Under the pieces are notes generated by a model. That model saw only the letters and a list, made by a program, of their open reading frames with translations, was not told the origin of the DNA and made no database searches. This document shows positions 33,107 to 42,049 of a DNA stretch of 59,913 bases, one piece after another. How positions within the stretch are numbered: position 1 is the stretch's first letter; each line of letters begins with the position of its first letter. The stretch is taken from positions 1 to 59,913 of the forward strand of contig CBFIHN010000003.1 in NCBI GenBank assembly GCA_965662575.1. Reading direction: 5' to 3'. Position numbers and translations under genes: made by a program. The stretch is from CBFIHN01 sp965662575 (lineage in GTDB: Bacteria; Pseudomonadota; Gammaproteobacteria; Francisellales; CACEW01).

Positions 33107-35935
33107 TTATGCCAATCCAGGGAAGGTCCGCGCAATAGCACTTGAGGCGCTAGAAACCGTGTTATTTAACGTTCCGACCTCACCGGGGTTTGCAATGGCA
33201 GCATGTAAACCACGAATAATTTTTAAATCGGCAAGCACACCTGACTGAAATGATTGCCCTTTTCCTCCACCATAACTGATTAAGGTTTTGGTCGCACTAT
33301 CTAAGTCAATCTGACCTGCCTTCAAATCTGTTAGCATTGGCATGGGATTTTTCACTTTCAAAATACTATTCATCATAAGCCGACCGTAAACTTTTTTGTC
33401 AATATCTTCAGTTGAACCACTCCTGAGCGTCCTAAGCATATCCGAAGCCTCACTATCACTAAAACCATAGTGCTCAGCAAAATAACTGCCAGCATCAAGG
33501 TTTAATCCCTCCTCACTTGGACTGAATATGAATGATGCCAATTTTAATTTAAAGTATATTGTATAAAAGCGTTTGGCGATTTTTATTGCGTTTATTGGCG
33601 ATATTAATTTTCGTGCAGCCCATAACACCTTTAACTCAGAGCTTTCCCAAACCGAATACGCCTGTGACAAACCAAGCATTGCAACACTCATACCCGCACT
33701 GATGATATTGGATACAAGAAGAGACTTTGCCCAATTAGCATGGTGCTTAATCAGATCATCTGCCCCTTGATCAGCGATGTCAGACAGATCAGCTGACGTG
33801 ACGGCTGCACCGATATTAGCCAATGAAACAGTTGTTGCCTCTGCCATCGTCGCTGTACCAGCACTGAAGGCAGCAAATGCTTCCGGTGCTAATTCAGGTG
33901 CCATCCCTAAAATGGGGGCTGTTGCCACAACAGCTGTGCCGGTAACAGCACCCACTTCAATGCCTTTGGCTGTACTTTTCTTATGAATTTTATTCGTGAG
34001 ACCACCAGTTATCGATCCCGCAGTTGAGCCTTGACCTAATGGTGATAAAACAGGGCCAAGACCATCAGTCAACGGACTCGCAATATTAGCAATGAAACCA
34101 AGCCCAAATATGGCGGTATTAAGCCCCACATTTTCAAAGAACCCCTTAACACTAAAATGGCCACTGGGATCTTTAAATTTTATTGGGTTAGCCTGAGCAT
34201 AGGCAAAGCTATTCGGCCCAGCCTTCGTGAAGGGACCAAAGGAATCCCTTTTTATAAATATAGCCGCACTGGGATCAAAATGACGATAACCGCCAAATAA
34301 TAGCAACCCTGTCGAACTGTCCTGTTGCTGATCGGTATACGTTGTTTGGTTATCGTTGATATGCAACGCTGATCGTTGCTCACTGGGGTTAGATAAGGTT
34401 TTATTGCGCTGCATAATATTATTTTTCAGGCCATAAGGGCTGTAAGTATATTGAGCAACCATATGTTGCTGATCATTGAAGACCGCCCCCACACCTTGAT
34501 GTGCAGAAAACATATACTGTGTTTGCGGGTTGTTACCACCATGAATAACAGTCGCAGGGCCGATTAAATCGGTTTTTATTGCTGCTTGAGTTTGGTGGAT
34601 CAACTGATCACCGGCATAAAAATAATCAACACTAGGCGCTAGCACATTATTAAGCTTCGAGCTTTGCCAAGCTAGCTTACCATCTGCTGCGTACGCATAC
34701 GTATTGTCAACCTGTTTACCATCACTTATGGCTGAATTTAAGCTAACCAATTGGTTCAAAGGATTGTATGTGTAACGAGTACCATAACGATCCATTTCTA
34801 TATTGTTATTAGCATCATAACGGTAGTTATGAGGGCCACCAACCGTTTTTTCATAATTCAACATATCAGGATTTGTATGACTAATCGACAAAACACGATC
34901 AGGATAACCATGAACCAAATCATAAGTGTAGACTGCATCATCTCCTGCCATTGGTTGACCCATGTGATCAATGAAATCACTATTGATTTGGGCAATACTC
35001 CCATTAGGCGTATAAGAAAATGTCTGTGCTTGGATAAAATGGTTATAACGATCTGTTGGCAATAAACTGACATCACTGTCTTGAGTAGCTTGATAACGAA
35101 TCAATTGATTTAAGCGATTGTAACTGTACTGTGTGGTCAACATTTTTTTCACCTGACCAACAACATGACTGGTTAGCTGCGTTTGTTTCAGGTTACCATT
35201 CACGTCGTAGTCATAATGATAATCTAATTGCGAGCCACCTTTAGATGAAATAATTAAATCACTTACTTGGCCAAATATATTGTACTGCCGTGTTTGCGCA
35301 AGCCCATTCTGATGAACAACCCCTGTTTTTCGCCCATAGACATCGTAGCCCTGTGTTATCATCTCTGCTTGACCCAGATGATTTAAAAAGCTGGATTGTT
35401 TAACACCCAAAGCATGATATTGAATGACTTTGTTTTGTTTTCCTGCTTGGTCTCGCCAATTGAGTAAATGCCCTTGATAAGGGTCGTAAAACTGGTGATA
35501 TTGATATCGTGCACCGCGCGCATGTATGATCGTCTCAACAGCCAAACTACCATTGGTCAGATATTGATAGCTGTTCTGATAACCCGCTTGTTCTATTGAA
35601 CGTAACCGGTGTGTCTTGGGGTCAAAACTATTGTTGGTGACTAAGTTATATGGGGAGTTGCTACCATCTGCTAGTAACGTATTAAATTGGATTGGTGATC
35701 CTAGGGCATTCAAATTTTTGATATTGTGATAACCCTGGCGGTCTGTTGACTTTTTTAAAATACCGGCCAAATGGAATCGTTTATTTTCTATTCGATTCGC
35801 ACCATCACCTGACTGCAGAAGGTTACCACTGGCATTTGTCAGTTTGACACCCAGGAGCTGACCTGCCAACACAGGCGGCATCAATATCATTGCAAAAAAT
35901 GAAAAAAAATATAACAAAAAAACATGCCTTTTCAT
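33107..35935 (-). CDS. Secreted YD-repeat/Rhs-type protein with hydrophobic C-terminal domain
   Basis: A 942-residue protein with a Sec signal peptide (about 1-25, ending MPPVLA). Residues about 60-530 are YD-type repeats (YDVNGN, YDANNN, YGTRYTYNPLNQL), which in Rhs and Tc toxins wrap into a beta-shell. The Rhs-associated core follows near 545-600 (GGYRHFDPSAAIF, then NSFAYAQANPIKFKDPSGH). The last ~340 residues are variable-type sequence with several Gly/Ala-rich hydrophobic segments and no known toxin motif that I can see. The ATG at 35935 is used; a TTG at 35953 would spoil the signal peptide. No immunity gene is adjacent (aroE is next), so an envelope or effector role is as likely as a polymorphic toxin. 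Confidence 0.8.
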   Translation of the reverse strand: MKRHVFLLYFFSFFAMILMPPVLAGQLLGVKLTNASGNLLQSGDGANRIENKRFHLAGILKKSTDRQGYHNIKNLNALGSPIQFNTLLADGSNSPYNLVTNNSFDPKTHRLRSIEQAGYQNSYQYLTNGSLAVETIIHARGARYQYHQFYDPYQGHLLNWRDQAGKQNKVIQYHALGVKQSSFLNHLGQAEMITQGYDVYGRKTGVVHQNGLAQTRQYNIFGQVSDLIISSKGGSQLDYHYDYDVNGNLKQTQLTSHVVGQVKKMLTTQYSYNRLNQLIRYQATQDSDVSLLPTDRYNHFIQAQTFSYTPNGSIAQINSDFIDHMGQPMAGDDAVYTYDLVHGYPDRVLSISHTNPDMLNYEKTVGGPHNYRYDANNNIEMDRYGTRYTYNPLNQLVSLNSAISDGKQVDNTYAYAADGKLAWQSSKLNNVLAPSVDYFYAGDQLIHQTQAAIKTDLIGPATVIHGGNNPQTQYMFSAHQGVGAVFNDQQHMVAQYTYSPYGLKNNIMQRNKTLSNPSEQRSALHINDNQTTYTDQQQDSSTGLLLFGGYRHFDPSAAIFIKRDSFGPFTKAGPNSFAYAQANPIKFKDPSGHFSVKGFFENVGLNTAIFGLGFIANIASPLTDGLGPVLSPLGQGSTAGSITGGLTNKIHKKSTAKGIEVGAVTGTAVVATAPILGMAPELAPEAFAAFSAGTATMAEATTVSLANIGAAVTSADLSDIADQGADDLIKHHANWAKSLLVSNIISAGMSVAMLGLSQAYSVWESSELKVLWAARKLISPINAIKIAKRFYTIYFKLKLASFIFSPSEEGLNLDAGSYFAEHYGFSDSEASDMLRTLRSGSTEDIDKKVYGRLMMNSILKVKNPMPMLTDLKAGQIDLDSATKTLISYGGGKGQSFQSGVLADLKIIRGLHAAIANPGEVGTLNNTVSSASSAIARTFPGLA

Positions 35936-36030
35936 GCTGTTAATTATAAACAATATTTTTTCATTTTAATAACTTTTTGACATTAAAATATACTTTTTTA
36001 GCAAAAACCATCCTCTGTTAGAGGAATCAG

Positions 36031-36103
36031 CTCAACAATTTGCTTGACAGGGCTTTCACACTTTGCACGAAAGTCCTCCTGTCAAGCATAAAAAACAGTT
36101 GAG
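36031..36103. other. Long hairpin before nadA
   Basis: TGCTTGACAGG (36041-36051) pairs perfectly with CCTGTCAAGCA (36078-36088). Inside, CTTTC pairs with GAAAG, and outside CTCAAC (36031-36036) pairs with GTTGAG (36098-36103). No U-tract follows on either strand, so it is not an ordinary terminator. It could be a leader structure, a small-RNA gene or a repeat element. Confidence 0.55.
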
Positions 36104-36155
36104 TTAAACCAACGACTTCGCTACCATGCCCGGACTTTGATTGCTTAAATTGCCT

Positions 36156-37184
36156 ATGAACATCGCCGCACAGCAACAACGCATTGATCAACACTGGCCA
36201 CAGCACTTGCCAGAAAAACTAAGCACGGATCAAGCTGATGTCTATCGCCATAAAATTAAACAGCAACTCATAGAAAAAAATGCGGTACTTGTCGCACATT
36301 ATTACGTCGATGATCAAATTCAACAACTCGCTGAAGAAACTGGTGGTATTGTTGCTGATTCATTAGAGATGGCACGTTTTGGCGCAAAGCACTCAGCACA
36401 AACGTTAGTCGTCGCTGGTGTGCGTTTTATGGGCGAAACCGCAAAGATATTAAGCCCCGAAAAGACTATTCTGATGCCAACACTTGAGGCAACTTGTTCA
36501 CTGGATTTAAGCTGCCCAACTGATGAGTTCACGCAATTTTGCGCACAGTATCCCGACCATAAAGTTGTTGTCTATGCCAACAGCTCTGTTGCTGTTAAAG
36601 CACAGGCTGATTGGGTGGTCACGTCGAGCATTGCCTTGGATGTGGTCCGCCACCTAGACGCGCGAGGCGAGAAAATTCTTTGGGCACCAGATCGTTATTT
36701 AGGTCATTACATTCAACAGCAAACCGGTGCCAACATGGTCATGTGGCATGGGTCTTGTATGGTGCATGAGGAGTTTAAAACGTCGGCCATTCAGCAATTA
36801 AAACAAGCCTACCAAGATGCGGCGGTTTTAGTGCATCCAGAATCTCCGGCTGACGTGATTGCGCTCGCTGATGCGGTGGGCTCAACCTCCCAATTATTAG
36901 CCGCAAGTCAACATCTAGCAAACGAAACGTTTATCGTGGCTACCGATAAAGGTATTATCTATAAAATGCAACAAGCCTCACCGCATAAAACCTTTATCCC
37001 CGCGCTATCAGGTGGACATGGCGCCACTTGTCGTTCCTGCGCTCATTGCCCTTGGATGGCAATGAATGGCCTACAAAATTTGGCAGATGTTCTAGACCGT
37101 GCCGATCAAGAAATCACGGTTGATCCAACTCTTGCAAAGCAGGCTCTAGTTCCTTTGAAAAGAATGCAGGCATTTCAACAATGA
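36156..37184 (+). CDS. nadA: Quinolinate synthase NadA
   Basis: A [4Fe-4S] enzyme condensing iminoaspartate with dihydroxyacetone phosphate to quinolinate, the first committed precursor of NAD. It is 342 aa from the ATG at 36156 (TTG at 36141 rejected). The three cluster cysteines appear in ATCSLDLSCP (about 106-115), WHGSCMVHEEF (about 196-206) and GGHGATCRSCAHCPWM (near 290-305). The AHYYVDDQIQQLAEETGG block is family-typical. It overlaps nadC by 4 bp. nadB is not in the operon. Confidence 0.96.
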   Translation: MNIAAQQQRIDQHWPQHLPEKLSTDQADVYRHKIKQQLIEKNAVLVAHYYVDDQIQQLAEETGGIVADSLEMARFGAKHSAQTLVVAGVRFMGETAKILSPEKTILMPTLEATCSLDLSCPTDEFTQFCAQYPDHKVVVYANSSVAVKAQADWVVTSSIALDVVRHLDARGEKILWAPDRYLGHYIQQQTGANMVMWHGSCMVHEEFKTSAIQQLKQAYQDAAVLVHPESPADVIALADAVGSTSQLLAASQHLANETFIVATDKGIIYKMQQASPHKTFIPALSGGHGATCRSCAHCPWMAMNGLQNLADVLDRADQEITVDPTLAKQALVPLKRMQAFQQ

Positions 37185-38002
37185 TTAGTATCGTGAAACA
37201 AGTTGAGTCTGCATTGGCTGAAGACATTGGCACAGGCGATATTAATGCCCTATTACTTGATGACAGTCAAATAGCCAAAGCACATGTTATCTGCCGTGAT
37301 CATGCGGTGATCTGTGGTTTAGACTGGGTCGAACAAAGCTTTCAGCAAGTCGACGAGAGGGTAATGATTCAATACCATGTCCACGAGGGTGATCAAGTTC
37401 CGCCTAAAACGGTTTTATTTGACGTTGAGGGTACAGCCAGAGCATTGGTTACCGCAGAACGTACCGCATTAAATTTTTTACAAATGCTCAGCGCCACCGC
37501 GACACAAACACAGCGGTATGCACAGGCTATTGCCCATACCAAATGCAAATTACTTGATACACGCAAGACCATTCCAGGGTTTCGTCAAGCACAGAAATAT
37601 GCTGTCCGCTGTGGTGGTGGCCATAATCACCGCCTTGGTCTATATGATGCTTTTTTGATTAAAGAAAATCATATTATCGCTTGTGGCTCAATTGCTGCAG
37701 CCGCCATGGCAGCACGTGAACTAGCCCCTAGCAAAACACTGGAAATTGAAGTCGAATCACTCGGTGAATTGGAACAAGCCATCGCTGCAAAAGTTGATAT
37801 TGTTATGCTTGACAACTTTGACTTAAATACAATGCGACAAGCTGTGGTCATTGCCAATGGTGATGTACAGCTTGAGGTTTCAGGTGATGTCACCCTAGAG
37901 ACGATTGCTGACATCGCTCAAACGGGGGTAGACTTTATTTCTGTTGGCGCAATCACCAAGCATATTCAAGCCGTTGATCTTTCTATGCGTTTCATGCCAT
38001 GA
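37181..38002 (+). CDS. nadC: Nicotinate-nucleotide pyrophosphorylase (carboxylating)
   Basis: Converts quinolinate and PRPP to nicotinate mononucleotide with loss of CO2. It is 273 aa. LAEDIGTGDINALL (about 13-26) is the family N-terminal motif, LDTRKTIPGFR (about 126-136) and KYAVRCGGGHNHRLGLYD (about 139-156) form the active site, and VDFISVGAITKH is the C-terminal phosphate-binding strand. Start and stop both overlap neighbours by 4 bp (nadA, tadA). Confidence 0.97.
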   Translation: MISIVKQVESALAEDIGTGDINALLLDDSQIAKAHVICRDHAVICGLDWVEQSFQQVDERVMIQYHVHEGDQVPPKTVLFDVEGTARALVTAERTALNFLQMLSATATQTQRYAQAIAHTKCKLLDTRKTIPGFRQAQKYAVRCGGGHNHRLGLYDAFLIKENHIIACGSIAAAAMAARELAPSKTLEIEVESLGELEQAIAAKVDIVMLDNFDLNTMRQAVVIANGDVQLEVSGDVTLETIADIAQTGVDFISVGAITKHIQAVDLSMRFMP

Positions 38003-38466
38003 CCAATACCAGGCAGTCCCACTGGATGCAACATGCATTGGAACTTGCCCAACAAGCAGCAAACTATGGCGAAGTGCCCGTTGGCGCAGTAGTTGTCAAA
38101 GACAATCAAATCATCGGTCAGGGTTTTAATCAACCGATTGCACAACATGACCCCAGCGCACACGCAGAAATCATTGCCATACGCGAAGCAGGGAAAACGT
38201 TGAGCAATTATCGGCTATTAAACGCTGAGCTGTATGTGACGCTAGAGCCTTGCGCCATGTGTGCTTCAGCGCTGGTACATGCACGAATTAGCCACATTAT
38301 TTTTGGTGCAAAAGACCCTAAAACGGGGGTGATTTCCAGTGTTGATCAAATTTATCAACGACCCTATTTTAATCATCAACCACAGTGGACTGGTGGTGTT
38401 TTGGCTGACGAATGCAGCCTGCTGCTCAAAAACTTTTTTGGACGGCGGCGCAAGCTCAACGATTAA
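37999..38466 (+). CDS. tadA: tRNA-specific adenosine deaminase TadA
   Basis: Deaminates A34 to inosine in tRNA-Arg(ACG). It is 155 aa. The zinc/catalytic site is HAEIIAIREA (His and Glu, about 54-63) plus PCAMC (about 84-88). The C-terminal helix region KNFFGRRRK is as in E. coli TadA. It is coupled to nadC by a 4-bp overlap, and it converges on bioC with a 4-bp overlap of the stop codons. Confidence 0.95.
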   Translation: MTNTRQSHWMQHALELAQQAANYGEVPVGAVVVKDNQIIGQGFNQPIAQHDPSAHAEIIAIREAGKTLSNYRLLNAELYVTLEPCAMCASALVHARISHIIFGAKDPKTGVISSVDQIYQRPYFNHQPQWTGGVLADECSLLLKNFFGRRRKLND

Positions 38467-39299
38467 CCTTGCTGACGTCTGCCAATTTTTGACACCGCAA
38501 CCGAGAAGAGCCCAGGCGTATTTTTAGTTTGCGGCGCTGACCCCCAAGCATGGCCATAAACAACCTCATACTCCAAATCGCCAGGGAACAGTTGGCATAA
38601 TTGCTGATAGGCTTTTCGGGATAACAAGACATTTTTTTGCCCACCATTTTCTCCCGTTTGCTTTAGGTCTTGATGCCACTGGTACAAGCTCGTGTAATTG
38701 ACCGTTAGCTTTTCCATATCCATAACTGGATTGATAAACTCTGTTTTAAGCAACACATCACCAATATCATGCATATCAGCAAAGGGTTCAACATGGCGCT
38801 GGCCCAATACATGATGAACAGCACCCAAAGTATCAGGGCCTAAACTTGAAAATAACAATAATCCACCAGGGGCAAGTACCCGTTTAATTTCAGCAAAGAC
38901 TCGCTCTATATTAGCCCAATAAAAACATTGATTAGAAAACACCATATCCAATGATTGATCAGCAAATGGTAGGGCATGTATATCAGCGGTAACCGGCTTG
39001 AGTCTCGCATATTGATCTGCACACAATAGTGATCGTTGGTGCGCTGAATCTAGACAATACACGGTAGCCTTTTTAAATCGCTGACGCAGACTCATACTCA
39101 AGGTACCACACCCTGACCCAAGGTCTACAATTTGCTTGGGTTGATAACGAATAAAATCTAGTTTATCCAACAAGCGCTGACCAATTTCCTGCGCAATAAA
39201 GGCATGTTGATCATAACTATTGGCCGTGCGATCGGCACGTTGTTGTCGACGTTTATGCTGATTATTCAAAGCTGGATTCACTCTGCTGATAGGTATCAC
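38463..39299 (-). CDS. bioC: Malonyl-ACP O-methyltransferase BioC
   Basis: A SAM-dependent methyltransferase that caps malonyl-ACP so that fatty-acid synthesis can build the pimeloyl chain of biotin. It is 278 aa. The SAM motif is VDLGSGCGTLS (about 54-64), ADIHALPFADQSLDMVFSN follows, and the BioC-like segments FADMHDIGD and KQTGENGG occur at about 155-163 and 200-207. The start is uncertain: GTG at 39299 or GTG at 39281, both inside the 3' end of the upstream MFS gene. It is the last gene of a four-gene operon; no other bio genes are in this window. A related SAM methyltransferase remains possible. Confidence 0.82.
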   Translation of the reverse strand: MIPISRVNPALNNQHKRRQQRADRTANSYDQHAFIAQEIGQRLLDKLDFIRYQPKQIVDLGSGCGTLSMSLRQRFKKATVYCLDSAHQRSLLCADQYARLKPVTADIHALPFADQSLDMVFSNQCFYWANIERVFAEIKRVLAPGGLLLFSSLGPDTLGAVHHVLGQRHVEPFADMHDIGDVLLKTEFINPVMDMEKLTVNYTSLYQWHQDLKQTGENGGQKNVLLSRKAYQQLCQLFPGDLEYEVVYGHAWGSAPQTKNTPGLFSVAVSKIGRRQQG

Positions 39300-40536
39300 G
39301 AATAAACCATGCTAACAGCGCTGCCAAAGCCAAGCTAATAGGAATAATAACTATTGCATGCTGATAGGCTTGCAAAGTGTAATGACCAGAAGCAACATCT
39401 GCTTTGCTGGCGGCCGCATCGAGTAACTCACCCAAACCACCTTGAAAAATCATGCCCCCCAGCATGGTTAAAAAATTAATAAACGCAACCGCCGTAGCCA
39501 CAACCGACCGAGAGGGACAAACATCACGCGCCACCACAAAACTCAGTGTTTCAACTGCGGACACAGCACCAAATAAGCAAAATAGCAGACAAACACAGTA
39601 GAACGGGACTGTGGCAACATAGAGCAGCAACATGGCTAACAACAAGGCAATGATTGCACCCAGACGCATAAAAAACACGCGGTTTTGGAAATAATCTGAC
39701 AAACCACCAGTCACCGTTGAACCAATCGCCCAACCGATAAAAATTGAACCTGTTGCCGTTGTTGCCTGTACGGCCGTGTAATGGTGAAACAATTCTAGAT
39801 AAGGCACACCCCAAAGCTCAGCAAACACTGAGGTCGGTAAAAACATCAAACCGGCAAAGACACCTGCCAGCCAAACAGACGGTATTTTCAGCACTGACTT
39901 AAATTGCGCAAGCACACTGGCAAACTCCACCCGATGAGTCGCATGCCGGTGTTGAATGCGAGAGGTCATCAGATAAGATAAAAGCAGCATTAAGATTAGC
40001 AACACACCCAAAACGGTAAATACCTGAATCGTCAGGCGCCAACTATCACTTGTCATGAGTTGGCTCATGATCATTTGACCCAGACCGGCCCCTAAGAATC
40101 CCAGAGAACCAACAGCGCCAGCTGACAGGGCAAAATAACGCGCAGGCAACCATACTGCTGCTAGCTTCACAGCCCCGACAAAGGCAAATGCTGAGCCAAA
40201 TCCTTGCAAAAACCGACCCCCTGCAGCAAGCCAATAAGACGACGAGCTTGCCATTAAAAAACTCCCAACAGCGCACAAAGCCACAGCAAACACAATCACA
40301 TGGCGCGGACGGAAGCGGTCAATAATCACCCCAATAAATAATTGCATGGGCGTATAGGCATAAAAATAAAAAGCACTGAGCGTACCAAACCATGCTGCAT
40401 TGAGGTGGAAATCTTGCATTAATTGCGCACTCATCACACTCGGCGCAACACGCAAGAAATACTCGTAGGCATAAAACAACCCCCCGAGCACAACAATATA
40501 AGTGCCCACCAGATAACGCAGCTGTTTTCTATTCAT
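39262..40536 (-). CDS. MFS transporter
   Basis: A 424-residue carrier with 12 predicted membrane helices. The motif between helices 2 and 3 is degenerate (GVIIDRFRPRHVI, about 70-82). The GSAFAFVGAVKLAAVWLPAR block after helix 4 is shared with the carrier at 45362-46630, so the two are paralogues. The substrate is unknown; such carriers are abundant in Legionella and Coxiella. It overlaps cysZ by 4 bp upstream and bioC downstream. Confidence 0.85.
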   Translation of the reverse strand: MNRKQLRYLVGTYIVVLGGLFYAYEYFLRVAPSVMSAQLMQDFHLNAAWFGTLSAFYFYAYTPMQLFIGVIIDRFRPRHVIVFAVALCAVGSFLMASSSSYWLAAGGRFLQGFGSAFAFVGAVKLAAVWLPARYFALSAGAVGSLGFLGAGLGQMIMSQLMTSDSWRLTIQVFTVLGVLLILMLLLSYLMTSRIQHRHATHRVEFASVLAQFKSVLKIPSVWLAGVFAGLMFLPTSVFAELWGVPYLELFHHYTAVQATTATGSIFIGWAIGSTVTGGLSDYFQNRVFFMRLGAIIALLLAMLLLYVATVPFYCVCLLFCLFGAVSAVETLSFVVARDVCPSRSVVATAVAFINFLTMLGGMIFQGGLGELLDAAASKADVASGHYTLQAYQHAIVIIPISLALAALLAWFIRDTYQQSESSFE

Positions 40537-41246
40537 CGCTTACTGCTGTGAACCAGCATAGCCGTTGCGCCTGCAACCGCAGCCGGCATGACGACAATGT
40601 TGATTACTGGCACCATCATTGCAACCATAACACTAAGACCAAAACTAAAACTCATGGTTTTATGTGCTGATAACCACGTTTTTACACCATCAAATGTTTG
40701 GTGATTATTATCCATGGGGTAATCAATATATTGTAAACTTTGCATCCACGAACCAAACAAAAACCATAAAATGGCTACCAGCAGATTAATCCCGGGAATG
40801 ACACTAAGCACCAACAAACCTAATGCTCGCGGCAAATAATATATTAGTTTTTGCCACTCTCGCGTCAAGGCCTTTGGCACATCAGCAACAACCGAAAACC
40901 AAGGCATATCGGGCAATGGCTCACCCGTCAGATATTGTTGAATCCGCTCAGACAATAGGCCATAAAAAGGCGCTGCAATCAGGTTAGCTAACCAAGTAAA
41001 GATATACGCTGTCATCAGCAAACCCAGAACAATATAAACTAACCAAAAAAGACCACTAAGCCAGTGCAACCAACTTGGCAAGTCATGGTTTAGCCAGGCT
41101 GTGAATTCAGCAAAAAAATGTCCACTGACACCCCAGATGCAAATAAACAAAATGGCATTAATAAGCAGAGGAATATAAACAAATCGACGAATTCTGGATT
41201 GCATCACCAAACGAAAACCCGTCATAAAAAAATGGAAACCGCCCAT
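40533..41246 (-). CDS. cysZ: CysZ/EI24-type membrane protein
   Basis: A 237-residue inner-membrane protein of the CysZ/EI24 domain family; E. coli CysZ is a sulfate channel feeding cysteine synthesis. Diagnostic regions are the N-terminal helix pair, LIAAPFYGLLSERIQ (about 90-104), the YYLPRALGLLVLSVIPGIN helix (about 136-154) and NIVVMPAAVAGATAM (about 216-230). It starts 3 bp after the SDR gene and overlaps the MFS gene. No cys operon genes are near, so the sulfate role is inferred from family alone. Confidence 0.88.
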   Translation of the reverse strand: MGGFHFFMTGFRLVMQSRIRRFVYIPLLINAILFICIWGVSGHFFAEFTAWLNHDLPSWLHWLSGLFWLVYIVLGLLMTAYIFTWLANLIAAPFYGLLSERIQQYLTGEPLPDMPWFSVVADVPKALTREWQKLIYYLPRALGLLVLSVIPGINLLVAILWFLFGSWMQSLQYIDYPMDNNHQTFDGVKTWLSAHKTMSFSFGLSVMVAMMVPVINIVVMPAAVAGATAMLVHSSKR

Positions 41247-41249
41247 TAC

Positions 41250-41852
41250 CTACCAACCCGCACGAATGATTTGCCCAGTTTGCAAGCCTTCAATACTTTT
41301 CACATAGGCCTGAGCAACCTCTGCTGCCACAACCGTAGGAAAACCCCAAAAATATGGCTGATAAACTGGCAATGACTCTTTAACGACCGTTGGGCTCACA
41401 ATATTAATCCGCGCTTGTTTTGGTAATTCAATCGCTGCACTGGCAATAAACCCTTCAAGCGCACCATTAACCATGGCTGCCGAACTACCAAAGCGAATCG
41501 GATCCTGATTGAGAATACCCGAGGTTAGCGTGAATGAGCCACCATCATTGATATACTTCAAGCCATGCATAACCAAATTCACTTGCCCCATCAACTTATT
41601 ATCTAAACCGATTGACCACTTCTCACGATTAAACTGGCTCAGCTCACCAAAATGGACTTTCCCAGTGGTGGAAATCAACGCATCAAAGGCACCAATCTGT
41701 TCAAATAATTGGATAATGGATTGCTCATCCGCAATATCAACCTGATAATCACCCGATGAAAAACCGACATTCACCAGCTCATGACGACCTGATAATGCCG
41801 CACAAACTGCTTGACCAATCGTGCCACTGGCACCAACAACTATTATTTTCAT
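41250..41852 (-). CDS. Short-chain dehydrogenase/reductase
   Basis: A 200-residue SDR. The nucleotide-binding motif VVGASGTIGQ is at residues 5-14. The usual Tyr-x-x-x-Lys is not obvious: the segment after SGILNQDP reads SSAAMVNGALEGFIASAA, so the catalytic Tyr and Lys appear to be replaced. That is typical of a group of small bacterial SDRs of unknown substrate. The ATG at 41852 follows AGGA by 10 nt; a TTG at 41861 is in frame. It heads the operon SDR-cysZ-MFS-bioC. Confidence 0.8.
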   Translation of the reverse strand: MKIIVVGASGTIGQAVCAALSGRHELVNVGFSSGDYQVDIADEQSIIQLFEQIGAFDALISTTGKVHFGELSQFNREKWSIGLDNKLMGQVNLVMHGLKYINDGGSFTLTSGILNQDPIRFGSSAAMVNGALEGFIASAAIELPKQARINIVSPTVVKESLPVYQPYFWGFPTVVAAEVAQAYVKSIEGLQTGQIIRAGW

Positions 41853-42049
41853 AAATCGCAAATCCTGCGCGGTTAACGCAAGCTCCTCACGGCTTCATTC
41901 GTCTAAAAGGTGCGGCCGTTGCGCTCCCCTTCAGCATCCTCAGGCATGACAATACCCGTAACAAATCACGAGGTATCACTAGCCATCCATTAGCCCGACG
42001 TCATTCTGTGTAAGATTGGATTGATTCAACAATGTCCTGCAAAATGGAA

